Source: Myxococcales bacterium
GTDB lineage: Bacteria; Myxococcota_A; Polyangia; Polyangiales; Polyangiaceae
NCBI GenBank assembly: GCA_025362165.1
Contig: JANYHY010000586.1
Span: 1 to 20,477, forward strand
Reading direction: 5' to 3'
Length of the DNA: 20,477 nt
Shown: piece by piece, positions 14,275-20,477 of the stretch
Numbering within the stretch: position 1 is the first letter of the stretch
Layout: each line of letters opens with the position of its first letter
Notes under the pieces: model-generated
The model's input: only the letters and a program-made list of their open reading frames with translations
The model's database searches: none
What the model was told of the DNA's origin: nothing
Made by a program: the position numbers and the translations under genes

Positions 14275-14720
14275 ACGCCGGTCGAGCCGTAGCCGCCCTC
14301 GCCGCGGACCGTGTCGACGAGGTCTTCCACGATGTGCAGCTCCGCGCGCGCGACTGGTGCGAAGACGAGCTGCGCGATGCGATCGAGCGGATTGATCGTG
14401 ACTGGCGCGTCGCTCAAGTTCACGAGCAGCACCATCACCTCGCCGCGGAAGTCGCTGTCGATCGTGCCGGGCGCGTTGAGGATGGTGATCCCGAAGTTCG
14501 CGGCGAGCCCAGAGCGCGGCCGGATCTGCGCTTCCCAGTGCTCGGGGATGGCGAGCGCGAGTCCCGTGGGGATCTTCATGCGCGCGAGCGACGCGGGGAC
14601 GATGGGCGCCGCGACCGCCGCGTGCAGGTCCATCCCAGCCGAGCCATGAGTCTGATAACGGGGCAGCGGCGCTTGCACCGGCCCGACTCTCTTGACTGCG
14701 ACATGGACGTCCGCGAGCAC
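14271..14720 (-). CDS. dut: dUTP diphosphatase (dUTPase)
   Basis: 149 residues, typical trimeric dUTPase. All five motifs are visible: AGMDLHA (28-34), RPRSGLA (67-73), GTIDSDFRGEVMVLLVN (85-101), DRIAQLVFAPV (113-123) and the C-terminal RGEGGYGSTG (139-148) that closes over the active site. It hydrolyses dUTP to dUMP and pyrophosphate, keeping uracil out of DNA and feeding dTMP synthesis. In motif III the usual Tyr that stacks on deoxyribose (DYRG) is Phe91 here, a conservative change. GTG start at 14720 with no Shine-Dalgarno site. Monocistronic, convergent with the hydrolase and divergent from the kinase gene. Confidence 0.95.
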   Translation of the reverse strand: MLADVHVAVKRVGPVQAPLPRYQTHGSAGMDLHAAVAAPIVPASLARMKIPTGLALAIPEHWEAQIRPRSGLAANFGITILNAPGTIDSDFRGEVMVLLVNLSDAPVTINPLDRIAQLVFAPVARAELHIVEDLVDTVRGEGGYGSTGV

Positions 14721-14829
14721 CGTTTTTTGGTACCACGCCTGCCCCGCCCCGGCTCAGGCGATCGTGCCAAAGACGCCATCTATTCAGAATGGGACGTCCA
14801 CGCGGGCGCTCTGATATCCTGTCATCCTG
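14721..14829. promoter_or_regulatory. Divergent dut / kinase intergenic region
   Basis: This 109-nt region must carry promoters for both directions. Toward the kinase, TGATATCCT (14812-14820) resembles an extended -10 and ends 9 nt before the ATG at 14830. Toward dut I see no convincing hexamer pair. An A-tract lies just upstream of its GTG. Confidence 0.35.
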
Positions 14830-16395
14830 ATGCCTGTGACCTCGCCCAACGTCTCGCCTCCGCGCGTCGTGGGCCGATACGCGCTCTACGACGAGATCGC
14901 GGCGGGCGGCATGGCGACGGTGCATTTCGGGCGCTTGCTCGGTCCCGTCGGCTTCTCTCGCACGGTCGCGATCAAGCGCCTCCACCCGCAGTTCGCCAAA
15001 GACCCTGAGTTCGTCTCCATGTTCCTCGACGAGGCCCGGCTCGCGGCGCGCATCCGCCACCCGAACGTGGTGCAGACGCTCGACGTGGTCGCGACGCAAG
15101 GCGAGCTGTTCCTCGTGATGGACTACATCCAAGGCGAGTCGCTCTCGAAGCTGATCCGCGCCGTGCGCGATCTTGGGCAGCGGATACCCACGCGCATCGT
15201 GACGACGATCATGACGGGCGCCCTCAGCGGTTTGCACGCGGCGCACGAGGCCCGCAACGAGCGCGGCGAACCGCTCAACATCGTGCACCGCGACATCTCT
15301 CCGCAGAACATCCTCGTCGGACAAGATGGCGTCCCGCGCGTGCTCGATTTTGGCGTGGCGAAAGCCGCTGGTAACATCCAGACCACGCGAGAGGGCCAGC
15401 TCAAAGGCAAGCTCGCGTACATGGCGCCCGAGCAGTTGCAGGGTCTGTCGTCGCGCCAGATCGACGTGTTTGCCGCCGCCATCGTGCTCTGGGAGGCGCT
15501 CACCACGCAGAGGCTCTTCTCGGGCGACAACGAGGGCGCGATCGTCGGCAAGCTCATGGCAGGGACGATCGAGCCGCCGAGCCGTTTCGCACCCGAAGCG
15601 CAGCCGTTCGATCAGGTCGTCCTGCGCGGGCTCGCGCGTGATCCCTCCTTGCGATGGGCGACAGCGAAGGACTTCGCGAGCGCGCTCGAGCGGTGCTGCG
15701 GGCTCGCGTCACCGAACGAAGTCGGCGAGTGGGTCGATCACATGGCTCACGTCGCGCTGCACTCGCGCGCGTCGAAGATCGCAGAGATCGAGAGCTCATC
15801 GGTGAACCTGTCTGCGGTGCCCAGCGCCGAACAAATCGCGAGCGGTGATCTCGGCGCGACGATGATGGGTGGCTCGGGCGCTCCTGCCGCCGTCTCCGCG
15901 CCCAACGACGCAAACCGCAGCGGCGCATACGCGGAGCCGTCTTCGCAGATGTCCAGCATCTCCGTGTCGAGCCAACGCGTCACGACGAAGAAGTCGAACA
16001 CAGGCGTGATCTTGCTCGTGCTCACGGCGATCATCGCGATCGCCGTCCTCTTGACGGTCGGGATCTTGACGTTGAAGCAACGCCCCACCGCAGTCGCCAC
16101 GCCCATCGCCTCTACCTCGAACGCGCCAACTGTGACGTCGACGCAGCCAGCGATCACCGCGAGCGCTCCGATCGTCGCGAGCGCTTCGGCGTCACCATCT
16201 TCGTCTGCGCACCCAGCAGGGACCTCCTCGGTCGCGGTCATTCACAACAACAACAACAACCACGTGACTGCGCACCCCCAACAGAGCGCGACCGCTACAC
16301 CTTCGGCCACCACGACGCCGAAGACCAACTGCGATCCGCCGTACACCCTGGACAACTCCGGCCACAAGATATGGAAGCCGGACTGCCTGAACTGA
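14830..16395 (+). CDS. Transmembrane serine/threonine protein kinase
   Basis: 521 residues. Kinase domain about 17-290: glycine loop AAGGMATVHFG, catalytic Lys49 in VAIKRLHP, HRDISPQN (153-160, Asp155), DFGVAKA (Asp173) and YMAPEQL. HRDISPQN in place of HRDLKPEN is common in myxobacterial Hanks-type kinases. A linker leads to a membrane helix (about 391-415). The outer segment is Ala/Ser/Thr/Pro-rich with a (CAA)n-encoded Asn run (16246-16260). It ends in a Cys-bounded tail with CDPPYTLD and HKIWKPDCLN (Cys501, Cys519). The kinase domain is thus cytoplasmic and the tail periplasmic, though no recognisable sensor domain is present. Followed 39 nt later by an exported PEGA-type protein that could be a partner. 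Confidence 0.92.
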   Translation: MPVTSPNVSPPRVVGRYALYDEIAAGGMATVHFGRLLGPVGFSRTVAIKRLHPQFAKDPEFVSMFLDEARLAARIRHPNVVQTLDVVATQGELFLVMDYIQGESLSKLIRAVRDLGQRIPTRIVTTIMTGALSGLHAAHEARNERGEPLNIVHRDISPQNILVGQDGVPRVLDFGVAKAAGNIQTTREGQLKGKLAYMAPEQLQGLSSRQIDVFAAAIVLWEALTTQRLFSGDNEGAIVGKLMAGTIEPPSRFAPEAQPFDQVVLRGLARDPSLRWATAKDFASALERCCGLASPNEVGEWVDHMAHVALHSRASKIAEIESSSVNLSAVPSAEQIASGDLGATMMGGSGAPAAVSAPNDANRSGAYAEPSSQMSSISVSSQRVTTKKSNTGVILLVLTAIIAIAVLLTVGILTLKQRPTAVATPIASTSNAPTVTSTQPAITASAPIVASASASPSSSAHPAGTSSVAVIHNNNNNHVTAHPQQSATATPSATTTPKTNCDPPYTLDNSGHKIWKPDCLN

Positions 16396-16397
16396 GC

Positions 16398-16426
16398 TTC
16401 TGACTTGGGCAATTTTCGCGTACAAT
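16398..16426 (+). promoter_or_regulatory. Possible promoter for the PEGA-type exported protein
   Basis: TTCTGA (16398-16403), a 17-nt spacer and TACAAT (16421-16426) begin just after the kinase stop codon. The -10 ends 8 nt before the ATG at 16435, implying a very short or absent leader. Confidence 0.35.
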
Positions 16427-16434
16427 GGGGATGC

Positions 16435-17301
16435 ATGAATCGACGCATGAATCCACTGTTTGCCTCGACTGTCGCCGCAGCCATCCTCAGCTCGAGCTCC
16501 TGGGCGTTCGCCGACGACAAGCAGGAATGCATCTCCGCGAGCGAAGGCGCGCAGAAGCAGCGAGACGATCGTCACCTCACCAAGGCGCGCGAGCAGTTCC
16601 TCGTGTGTTCACGAGACGTGTGCCCCGGCGCGGTTCGCAAGGATTGCATCGAAGCGATGGCGGACATCGACAAGCGCATGCCGAGCGTCGTCGTGCGCGC
16701 CAAAGATGGCAAGGGGATGGATCTGGTGACCGTGTCGGTGACCATCGATGGCAAGCTCGCCGCCGACACGCTCGACGGCAAATCGATCCGGCTCGATCCT
16801 GGCGTGCATCAGTTCTCGTTCGAGACGCCCGGCCAAACGACGATCGATCAAAAGGTGGTCGTCGCGGAGGGTGAGCACGATCGTTCGGTGGTGATCACTT
16901 TCGGCGCGACCCAAACTTCCGCCGCCGCAGAGCCCGAGAAAAAAGGCGCGCCCATCGGTGCCTTTGTGGTGATCGGCGCAGGCGTCGTCTCCGCGGGAGT
17001 TGGTGCGGTGTTCTACGCGCTCGGTCTAGGCCAGCGCTCGACGGATCTCTCGAGCGGCTGCGGCGCGACCCAGACCGCGTGCGATGACGAGAAGAGCTCG
17101 ATCAAGACCAAGCTCGTCGTGGGAGACATCCTCACGGGTGTTGGAATCGTCGGCGTGGTCGGCGGCGTGATCTGGGCCGTCGTTCATTACACGAGCGGCC
17201 CGTCCACCAAAGAGGCACCCTCCCCCGCCGCTTTCAGGACTCGCCTCGATTTCGCCGCGCAAAGAGGCGGTGGCGTCATGTCGGTCGGCTACAGTTTCTG
17301 A
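16435..17301 (+). CDS. Exported PEGA-type protein with two C-terminal membrane helices
   Basis: 288 residues. Signal peptide 1-26 (SWAFA|DD). An alpha-helical region with regularly spaced Cys (CISASEGAQ, LVCSRDVCP, DCIEAM) resembles the start of a TPR-like unit. A PEGA-like beta domain follows at about 82-158 (VSVTIDGKLAADTLDG, DPGVHQFSFE), then two membrane segments at about 174-198 and 228-251. This arrangement recurs in Polyangiales-type genomes, usually next to Ser/Thr kinases, as here. Function not established; PEGA domains are generally thought to bind surface structures. The ATG at 16435 is preferred over an in-frame TTG at 16405, which would put charged residues ahead of the signal; another ATG at 16447 is possible. 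Confidence 0.75.
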   Translation: MNRRMNPLFASTVAAAILSSSSWAFADDKQECISASEGAQKQRDDRHLTKAREQFLVCSRDVCPGAVRKDCIEAMADIDKRMPSVVVRAKDGKGMDLVTVSVTIDGKLAADTLDGKSIRLDPGVHQFSFETPGQTTIDQKVVVAEGEHDRSVVITFGATQTSAAAEPEKKGAPIGAFVVIGAGVVSAGVGAVFYALGLGQRSTDLSSGCGATQTACDDEKSSIKTKLVVGDILTGVGIVGVVGGVIWAVVHYTSGPSTKEAPSPAAFRTRLDFAAQRGGGVMSVGYSF

Positions 17302-17331
17302 CAGCGTCCTCTTCTCGCGCACGCGCGTGAG

Positions 17332-17340
17332 TGCTACTTC
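17332..17340 (+). promoter_or_regulatory. Weak extended -10-like element before guaA
   Basis: TGC-TACTTC ends 6 nt before the guaA ATG. The spacing fits a leaderless transcript, but the hexamer is a poor match and no -35 is seen. Confidence 0.2.
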
Positions 17341-17346
17341 GCCGCC

Positions 17347-18909
17347 ATGCGCGAGATCGTGCTCATCCTCGATTTCGGTTCGCAGTACACGCAGCTCATC
17401 GCGCGTCGCGTGCGAGAGCAGCGCGTCTACTGCGAGATTCACCCATGCACGCTCTCCATCGAGCGCATCCGCGAGATCGATCCGCGCGCGATCATCCTGT
17501 CCGGTGGCCCCGCGAGCGTCTACGGCGAAGGCGCCCCGACCATCGACAAGGCCATCTTCGAGCTGAAAGATCACCAAGGCGAGCCGCTGCCCATCTTGGG
17601 CATCTGTTACGGCTTGCAGCTCATCGCGCACTTGCTCGGAGGCAAGGTCGAGCGAGCGACGGCCAGAGAGTTCGGCGCGGCCAAGGTGCGCATCGACTCG
17701 ACTGCGGGCATCTTCCATCGCTTCGCCCACGGGGAGTCCATCGAGGTTTGGATGAGCCACGGCGACAGCATCGTCTCGATGCCGCCAGGGTTCGCGACCG
17801 TCGGCACGTCAGAGAACACGCCGTTCTGCGCTGCGGCCAACGTGCAGCGTCGCATCTACGGCGTGCAGTTCCACCCAGAGGTCGCGCACACGCCGCGCGG
17901 GTCGGACGTGCTCGGCTCATTCTTGTTCGAGGTCGCCGGCCTCACGCCGAAGTGGACGCCAGGTTCGTTCACCGAAGCCGCGGTTCAAGGCGTGCGCGAT
18001 CGCGTAGGGCCCACCGGCCGCGCGATCTGCGGGCTCAGCGGGGGCGTCGACTCTTCGGTCGCCGCGGTGCTCTGTCACCAAGCGCTCGGTGATCGCCTGA
18101 CGTGCATCTTCGTCGACAACGGCGTGCTCCGCCTCGGCGAGTTCGAGCAAGTCGCCGCCACGTTCCGCGAGAGCTACAAGATCGAGCTCATCACCATCGA
18201 CGCGCGCGATCGCTTCTTGAGCGAGCTCAAGGGCGTGACCGATCCAGAGAAGAAGCGGAAGATCATCGGGCGCGTCTTCATCGAGGTCTTCGAGGAGGAG
18301 GCCAAGAAGGTGCAAAACGCACGCTTCTTGGTCCAGGGGACGCTCTACCCGGACGTGATCGAGAGCGTGTCGTTCAAGGGACCGAGCGCGGTCATCAAGA
18401 GTCACCACAACGTCGGCGGTCTGCCCGAGCGCATGAACCTCCAACTGATCGAGCCGCTCCGCGAGCTCTTCAAGGATGAGGTCCGCGCGATGGGAGAGGC
18501 GCTCGGCATGCCGCACGACATGCTCTGGCGCCAGCCATTTCCAGGGCCGGGATTGGCGATCCGCTGCCTCGGCGAGGTCACTCCCGCGCGACTGCTGGTG
18601 CTGCAACGCGCGGACGCGATCGTCACTGAAGAGATCCGCGCTGCAGGTTTGTACGAGTCGATCTGGCAGAGCTTCTGCGTGCTGTTGCCCGTGCGGTCCG
18701 TCGGCGTGATGGGTGACGAGCGAACGTATGAAGAGACCTGCGCGATCCGCGCGGTTCGATCCGTCGACGGCATGACCGCAGACTGGGTGCCCCTCCCCTA
18801 CGAGCTGCTCGCGCGACTCTCCAATCGCATCATCAACGAGGTGCGCGGCATCAACCGCGTCGTCTACGACATCTCGAGCAAGCCGCCCGCGACGATCGAG
18901 TGGGAATGA
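17347..18909 (+). CDS. guaA: GMP synthase (glutamine-hydrolysing)
   Basis: 520 residues, full length. Class I glutamine amidotransferase domain about 4-195 with nucleophile Cys87 in GICYGLQL and His176/Glu178 in QFHPEV. ATP-pyrophosphatase domain from about 205 with P-loop GLSGGVDSS (229-237). The C-terminal dimerisation domain has [11 protein letters not shown] and ends in KPPATIEWE, as in all GuaA proteins. It converts XMP to GMP using ATP and glutamine, the last step of guanine nucleotide synthesis. The ATG start gives [15 protein letters not shown], the canonical N-terminus. No guaB adjacent. The stop overlaps the next gene as ATGA. Confidence 0.97.
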   Translation: MREIVLILDFGSQYTQLIARRVREQRVYCEIHPCTLSIERIREIDPRAIILSGGPASVYGEGAPTIDKAIFELKDHQGEPLPILGICYGLQLIAHLLGGKVERATAREFGAAKVRIDSTAGIFHRFAHGESIEVWMSHGDSIVSMPPGFATVGTSENTPFCAAANVQRRIYGVQFHPEVAHTPRGSDVLGSFLFEVAGLTPKWTPGSFTEAAVQGVRDRVGPTGRAICGLSGGVDSSVAAVLCHQALGDRLTCIFVDNGVLRLGEFEQVAATFRESYKIELITIDARDRFLSELKGVTDPEKKRKIIGRVFIEVFEEEAKKVQNARFLVQGTLYPDVIESVSFKGPSAVIKSHHNVGGLPERMNLQLIEPLRELFKDEVRAMGEALGMPHDMLWRQPFPGPGLAIRCLGEVTPARLLVLQRADAIVTEEIRAAGLYESIWQSFCVLLPVRSVGVMGDERTYEETCAIRAVRSVDGMTADWVPLPYELLARLSNRIINEVRGINRVVYDISSKPPATIEWE

Positions 18910-19205
18910 TCCGCCTCGTTTTAGCCGTGTTTGTGGCTGCGTTGGCGTGCGCGCCGAAGGCTCCTGTCGTGGTCACCGTCTCGCTGCGAATGATGGGTGA
19001 TCCGCCGGACGCGCGCGTGACCGTGGACGATGAGCTCGTGGGCACGCTCGACGTCGTCCGAGCGCGTGGCATCGCGTTGCCGATCGGCAAGCACTCGATC
19101 AGCGTCGAGCATGACGGCTACTTTCCGTGCGACAAGCTCGTGGAGGTCAAAGAAGGCGACCCTCCCGTGCGTGTAGACTGCAAGCTCGTCGCCATCCCAG
19201 ACTGA
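18906..19205 (+). CDS. Small PEGA-domain lipoprotein
   Basis: 99 residues. A short hydrophobic signal ends in ALAC (Cys15). The rest is one PEGA-like beta domain: [36 protein letters not shown]. Two Cys (about residue 77 and near the C-terminus, DCKL) may form a disulfide. The ATG at 18906 overlaps the guaA stop by 4 nt (ATGA), so it is probably translated by coupling to guaA, an unusual pairing of a purine enzyme with an envelope lipoprotein. An in-frame GTG 6 nt earlier is less likely. Confidence 0.75.
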   Translation: MIRLVLAVFVAALACAPKAPVVVTVSLRMMGDPPDARVTVDDELVGTLDVVRARGIALPIGKHSISVEHDGYFPCDKLVEVKEGDPPVRVDCKLVAIPD

Positions 19206-19252
19206 GAGTGAGCTTGACGTGTTGGGCCATCTGGGGCAAAAGACCCGCTCCC

Positions 19253-19414
19253 ATGGCTAACCGCGCAATCTGGAACGTTCGTAAGCGTCACGAGTGGCTC
19301 GCGACTCCTCTCAAGGCCCGTCGCGTCAAGCGCTCGACCAAGCTCCGCTGCGGGCTCCAGGACGCGATCGACCGCAAGGCCGGCCCGTCCGCCGAGACGA
19401 CAGACAAGTCCTAA
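19253..19414 (+). CDS. 53-residue highly basic protein of unknown function
   Basis: The protein has about 13 Arg/Lys in its first 33 residues (RAIWNVRKRHEWLATPLKA, RRVKRSTKLRCG), then a short acidic/Pro tail. No signal or membrane segment. Codon use is unlike most neighbours: several CGT, GTT, CCT and GCT codons and a TAA stop, a pattern often seen in strongly expressed genes such as those for ribosomal proteins. The ATG is chosen because the in-frame sequence upstream (to 19127) overlaps the PEGA lipoprotein gene and reads as arginine-rich shadow. A TTGACG sequence (19214-19219) lies 33 nt upstream without a good -10. Probably a nucleic-acid- or ribosome-binding protein, by composition only; I do not recognise the family. 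It ends 4 nt from the convergent asparaginase gene. Confidence 0.6.
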   Translation: MANRAIWNVRKRHEWLATPLKARRVKRSTKLRCGLQDAIDRKAGPSAETTDKS

Positions 19415-19418
19415 GGCG

Positions 19419-20342
19419 TCAAGAGCCGCAACTCGGCTCGGTGTCTCTGCTCGACATCGCGGCGAACGACATCGTCTCGGTCGTGCGTGCGAGTCCGAGT
19501 CTTCCTCGGCGATCCACGAGGATGATGCCACCCACGCCGTTCGCCCGACGCGCGAGCAGAGCGATGGCCGCGCGCGCTGCGTCCTCTGGATGCATGTCTT
19601 GACGTAGCCACTCGATCGCAGTCTTTGCGAGGCACAGCTTCATCACGGCTTCGCCGTGGCCGGTGTTGGAGCATGCGCCCGCTTCGTCGTCCGCGTAGGT
19701 GCCGGCACCGAGGATCGGTGTGTCGCCGACACGACCAGGTCGCTTCATGAACGTTCCACCCGTGCTCGTAGCGGCGGCGACGTGACCGCTCGAGTCTCGT
19801 GCCACGGCGCCCACCGTTCCTCCGGCCCAGCCTTCGCTGCTTTGGTTGGTGCCTTGCATCGTCAAGAAGCGGGCACGCGCGGCGTCCGTCGTCATCGCCT
19901 CTGAGGTCGTTCGTACGAACCCATGCGCTTGCGCGAACGCTTCGGCGCCTGGCCCCGCATAGAGGATGTGCGAGCCCTCTGCGAGCACGGCGCGTGCGAT
20001 CTTGATCGGGTTCGTGAATGGTGGGAGCGCGCAGACGGCTCCTGCGCGCAGAGCTCCTTCCATCACTGCGGCGTCGAGCTCGATCTCGCCGGACGTGTTG
20101 AGCGCAGCGCCGGTGCCTGCGTTGAACACGGGATCGTCCTCGAGGATCTCCACCGCTCTCTGCGCGGCGTCGAGCGCGCTGCCGCCGTCGCGGAGGATCG
20201 CGCCGCCCCCGATCGCAGCGAGCTTGCAGCCTTCGGCGTGACGCGCGCGCGCTTCGACCGGCACGGCGCCCGCTCCACCGTGAATCACGATCGACCACGA
20301 GGCTTCGTCCCTACCCCAGGAGAAGGTCACCACCTCACTCAT
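19419..20342 (-). CDS. iaaA: Isoaspartyl peptidase / L-asparaginase (plant-type, Ntn hydrolase)
   Basis: 307 residues. N-terminal IVIHGGAGAV (18-27), FNAGTGAALN, then the autocleavage site GGTVGAVA, where cleavage before Thr176 creates the N-terminal nucleophile. Substrate residues follow in TSTGGT, GRVGDTPILGAGTYAD (Arg204, Asp207) and NTGHGE. The family matures into alpha and beta chains and removes isoaspartyl residues from peptides or hydrolyses L-asparagine. No signal peptide, so cytoplasmic. ATG at 20342 gives MSEVVTFSWG and overlaps the end of the upstream membrane-protein gene by 8 nt. An ATG 30 nt upstream is in frame but would overlap that gene further. Confidence 0.92.
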   Translation of the reverse strand: MSEVVTFSWGRDEASWSIVIHGGAGAVPVEARARHAEGCKLAAIGGGAILRDGGSALDAAQRAVEILEDDPVFNAGTGAALNTSGEIELDAAVMEGALRAGAVCALPPFTNPIKIARAVLAEGSHILYAGPGAEAFAQAHGFVRTTSEAMTTDAARARFLTMQGTNQSSEGWAGGTVGAVARDSSGHVAAATSTGGTFMKRPGRVGDTPILGAGTYADDEAGACSNTGHGEAVMKLCLAKTAIEWLRQDMHPEDAARAAIALLARRANGVGGIILVDRRGRLGLARTTETMSFAAMSSRDTEPSCGS

Positions 20343-20477
20343 GTCGCCAACGATAGCGGACGCGGAGCGCACCGAGGAGCGCGGCGAGCGCGAGCGGAGC
20401 GAAGAGCGGACTGGCTCGCGACGAAGCAGCGAGCTGGAAAGCGCCGATGCAAACTGCGGCGGCGACGAGTGACCACC
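20335..20477 (-). CDS. C-terminal fragment of an integral membrane protein, cut by window edge
   Basis: Reading leftward from the edge, 46 codons and a TGA (20335-20337) form an open frame with a WSLVAAAVCIGAFQLA hydrophobic stretch, a short SSRASP loop, a second helix PLFAPLALAALLGALRV and a basic end RYRWRHE. Third positions are mostly G/C. This reads as the last two membrane helices of a polytopic protein with a positive, cytoplasmic C-terminus. The stop codon lies inside the first codons of the asparaginase gene, suggesting an operon. The rest of the gene is outside the window; family unknown. Confidence 0.6.
   Translation of the reverse strand, partial: WSLVAAAVCIGAFQLAASSRASPLFAPLALAALLGALRVRYRWRHE

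Noticed and set aside
14740..14775. Possible sigma-54 promoter (TGGCACG on the minus strand) upstream of dut
   Set aside because: The -24 half fits, but the required TTGC at -12 is absent at the correct spacing.
14248..15324. 358-residue minus-strand open frame
   Set aside because: Antisense to the kinase and an alternative frame of dut, both with complete motif sets.
20350..20355. TATCGT as a leaderless -10 for the asparaginase gene
   Set aside because: It lies inside the coding end of the overlapping upstream membrane-protein gene, so an operon arrangement is the simpler explanation.

Overview
The window is a high-GC, densely packed bacterial chromosome segment, most likely from a myxobacterium (Myxococcota, Polyangiales-like). 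The signs are a Ser/Thr kinase with the HRDISPQN catalytic loop and a C-terminal Ser/Thr/Ala-rich membrane-anchored tail, a PEGA-type periplasmic protein with two late membrane helices, many lipoproteins, GTG/TTG starts and few Shine-Dalgarno sites. I found no tRNA, rRNA, CRISPR array, insertion sequence or prophage gene. No stretch longer than about 170 bp lacks a gene. The organism assignment rests on family resemblance only.

Layout, left to right. (1) 105-3756, minus strand: four exported proteins read as one operon, namely two halves of a DUF4331 protein encoded as separate genes, a TPR lipoprotein, and a HupE/UreJ-type membrane protein with an N-terminal periplasmic domain. An AT-rich promoter region lies at 3757-3919. 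(2) 3920-10759, minus strand: greA, a cyclopropane-fatty-acid-synthase-type methyltransferase, a membrane-anchored alkaline-phosphatase-superfamily enzyme fused to HEAT repeats, a YfgM-like TPR membrane protein and a BamB-like beta-propeller lipoprotein. The last three genes overlap or nearly touch. (3) 10792-14274, plus strand: a small unknown protein, a BamD-like TPR lipoprotein, a sigma-54-type response regulator (NtrC/NtrX class) and an alpha/beta hydrolase. (4) 14271-14720, minus strand: dUTPase, whose stop codon interlocks with that of the hydrolase. (5) 14830-19414, plus strand: Ser/Thr kinase, PEGA-type exported protein, guaA, a PEGA lipoprotein overlapping guaA by 4 nt, and a 53-residue basic protein. 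(6) 19419-20477, minus strand: isoaspartyl peptidase/L-asparaginase, and the C-terminus of an integral membrane protein cut by the window edge.

The common theme is the cell envelope: BamB-, YfgM- and BamD-like outer-membrane assembly factors, lipid- or headgroup-modifying enzymes, several lipoproteins, and a kinase with an extracytoplasmic tail. Housekeeping genes (greA, dut, guaA) are interspersed. The best candidate for an undescribed system is the DUF4331 / DUF4331 / TPR / HupE-UreJ operon. All four products are predicted to act outside the cytoplasm, and this is the only group of genes here with strong Shine-Dalgarno sites and its own AT-rich control region.
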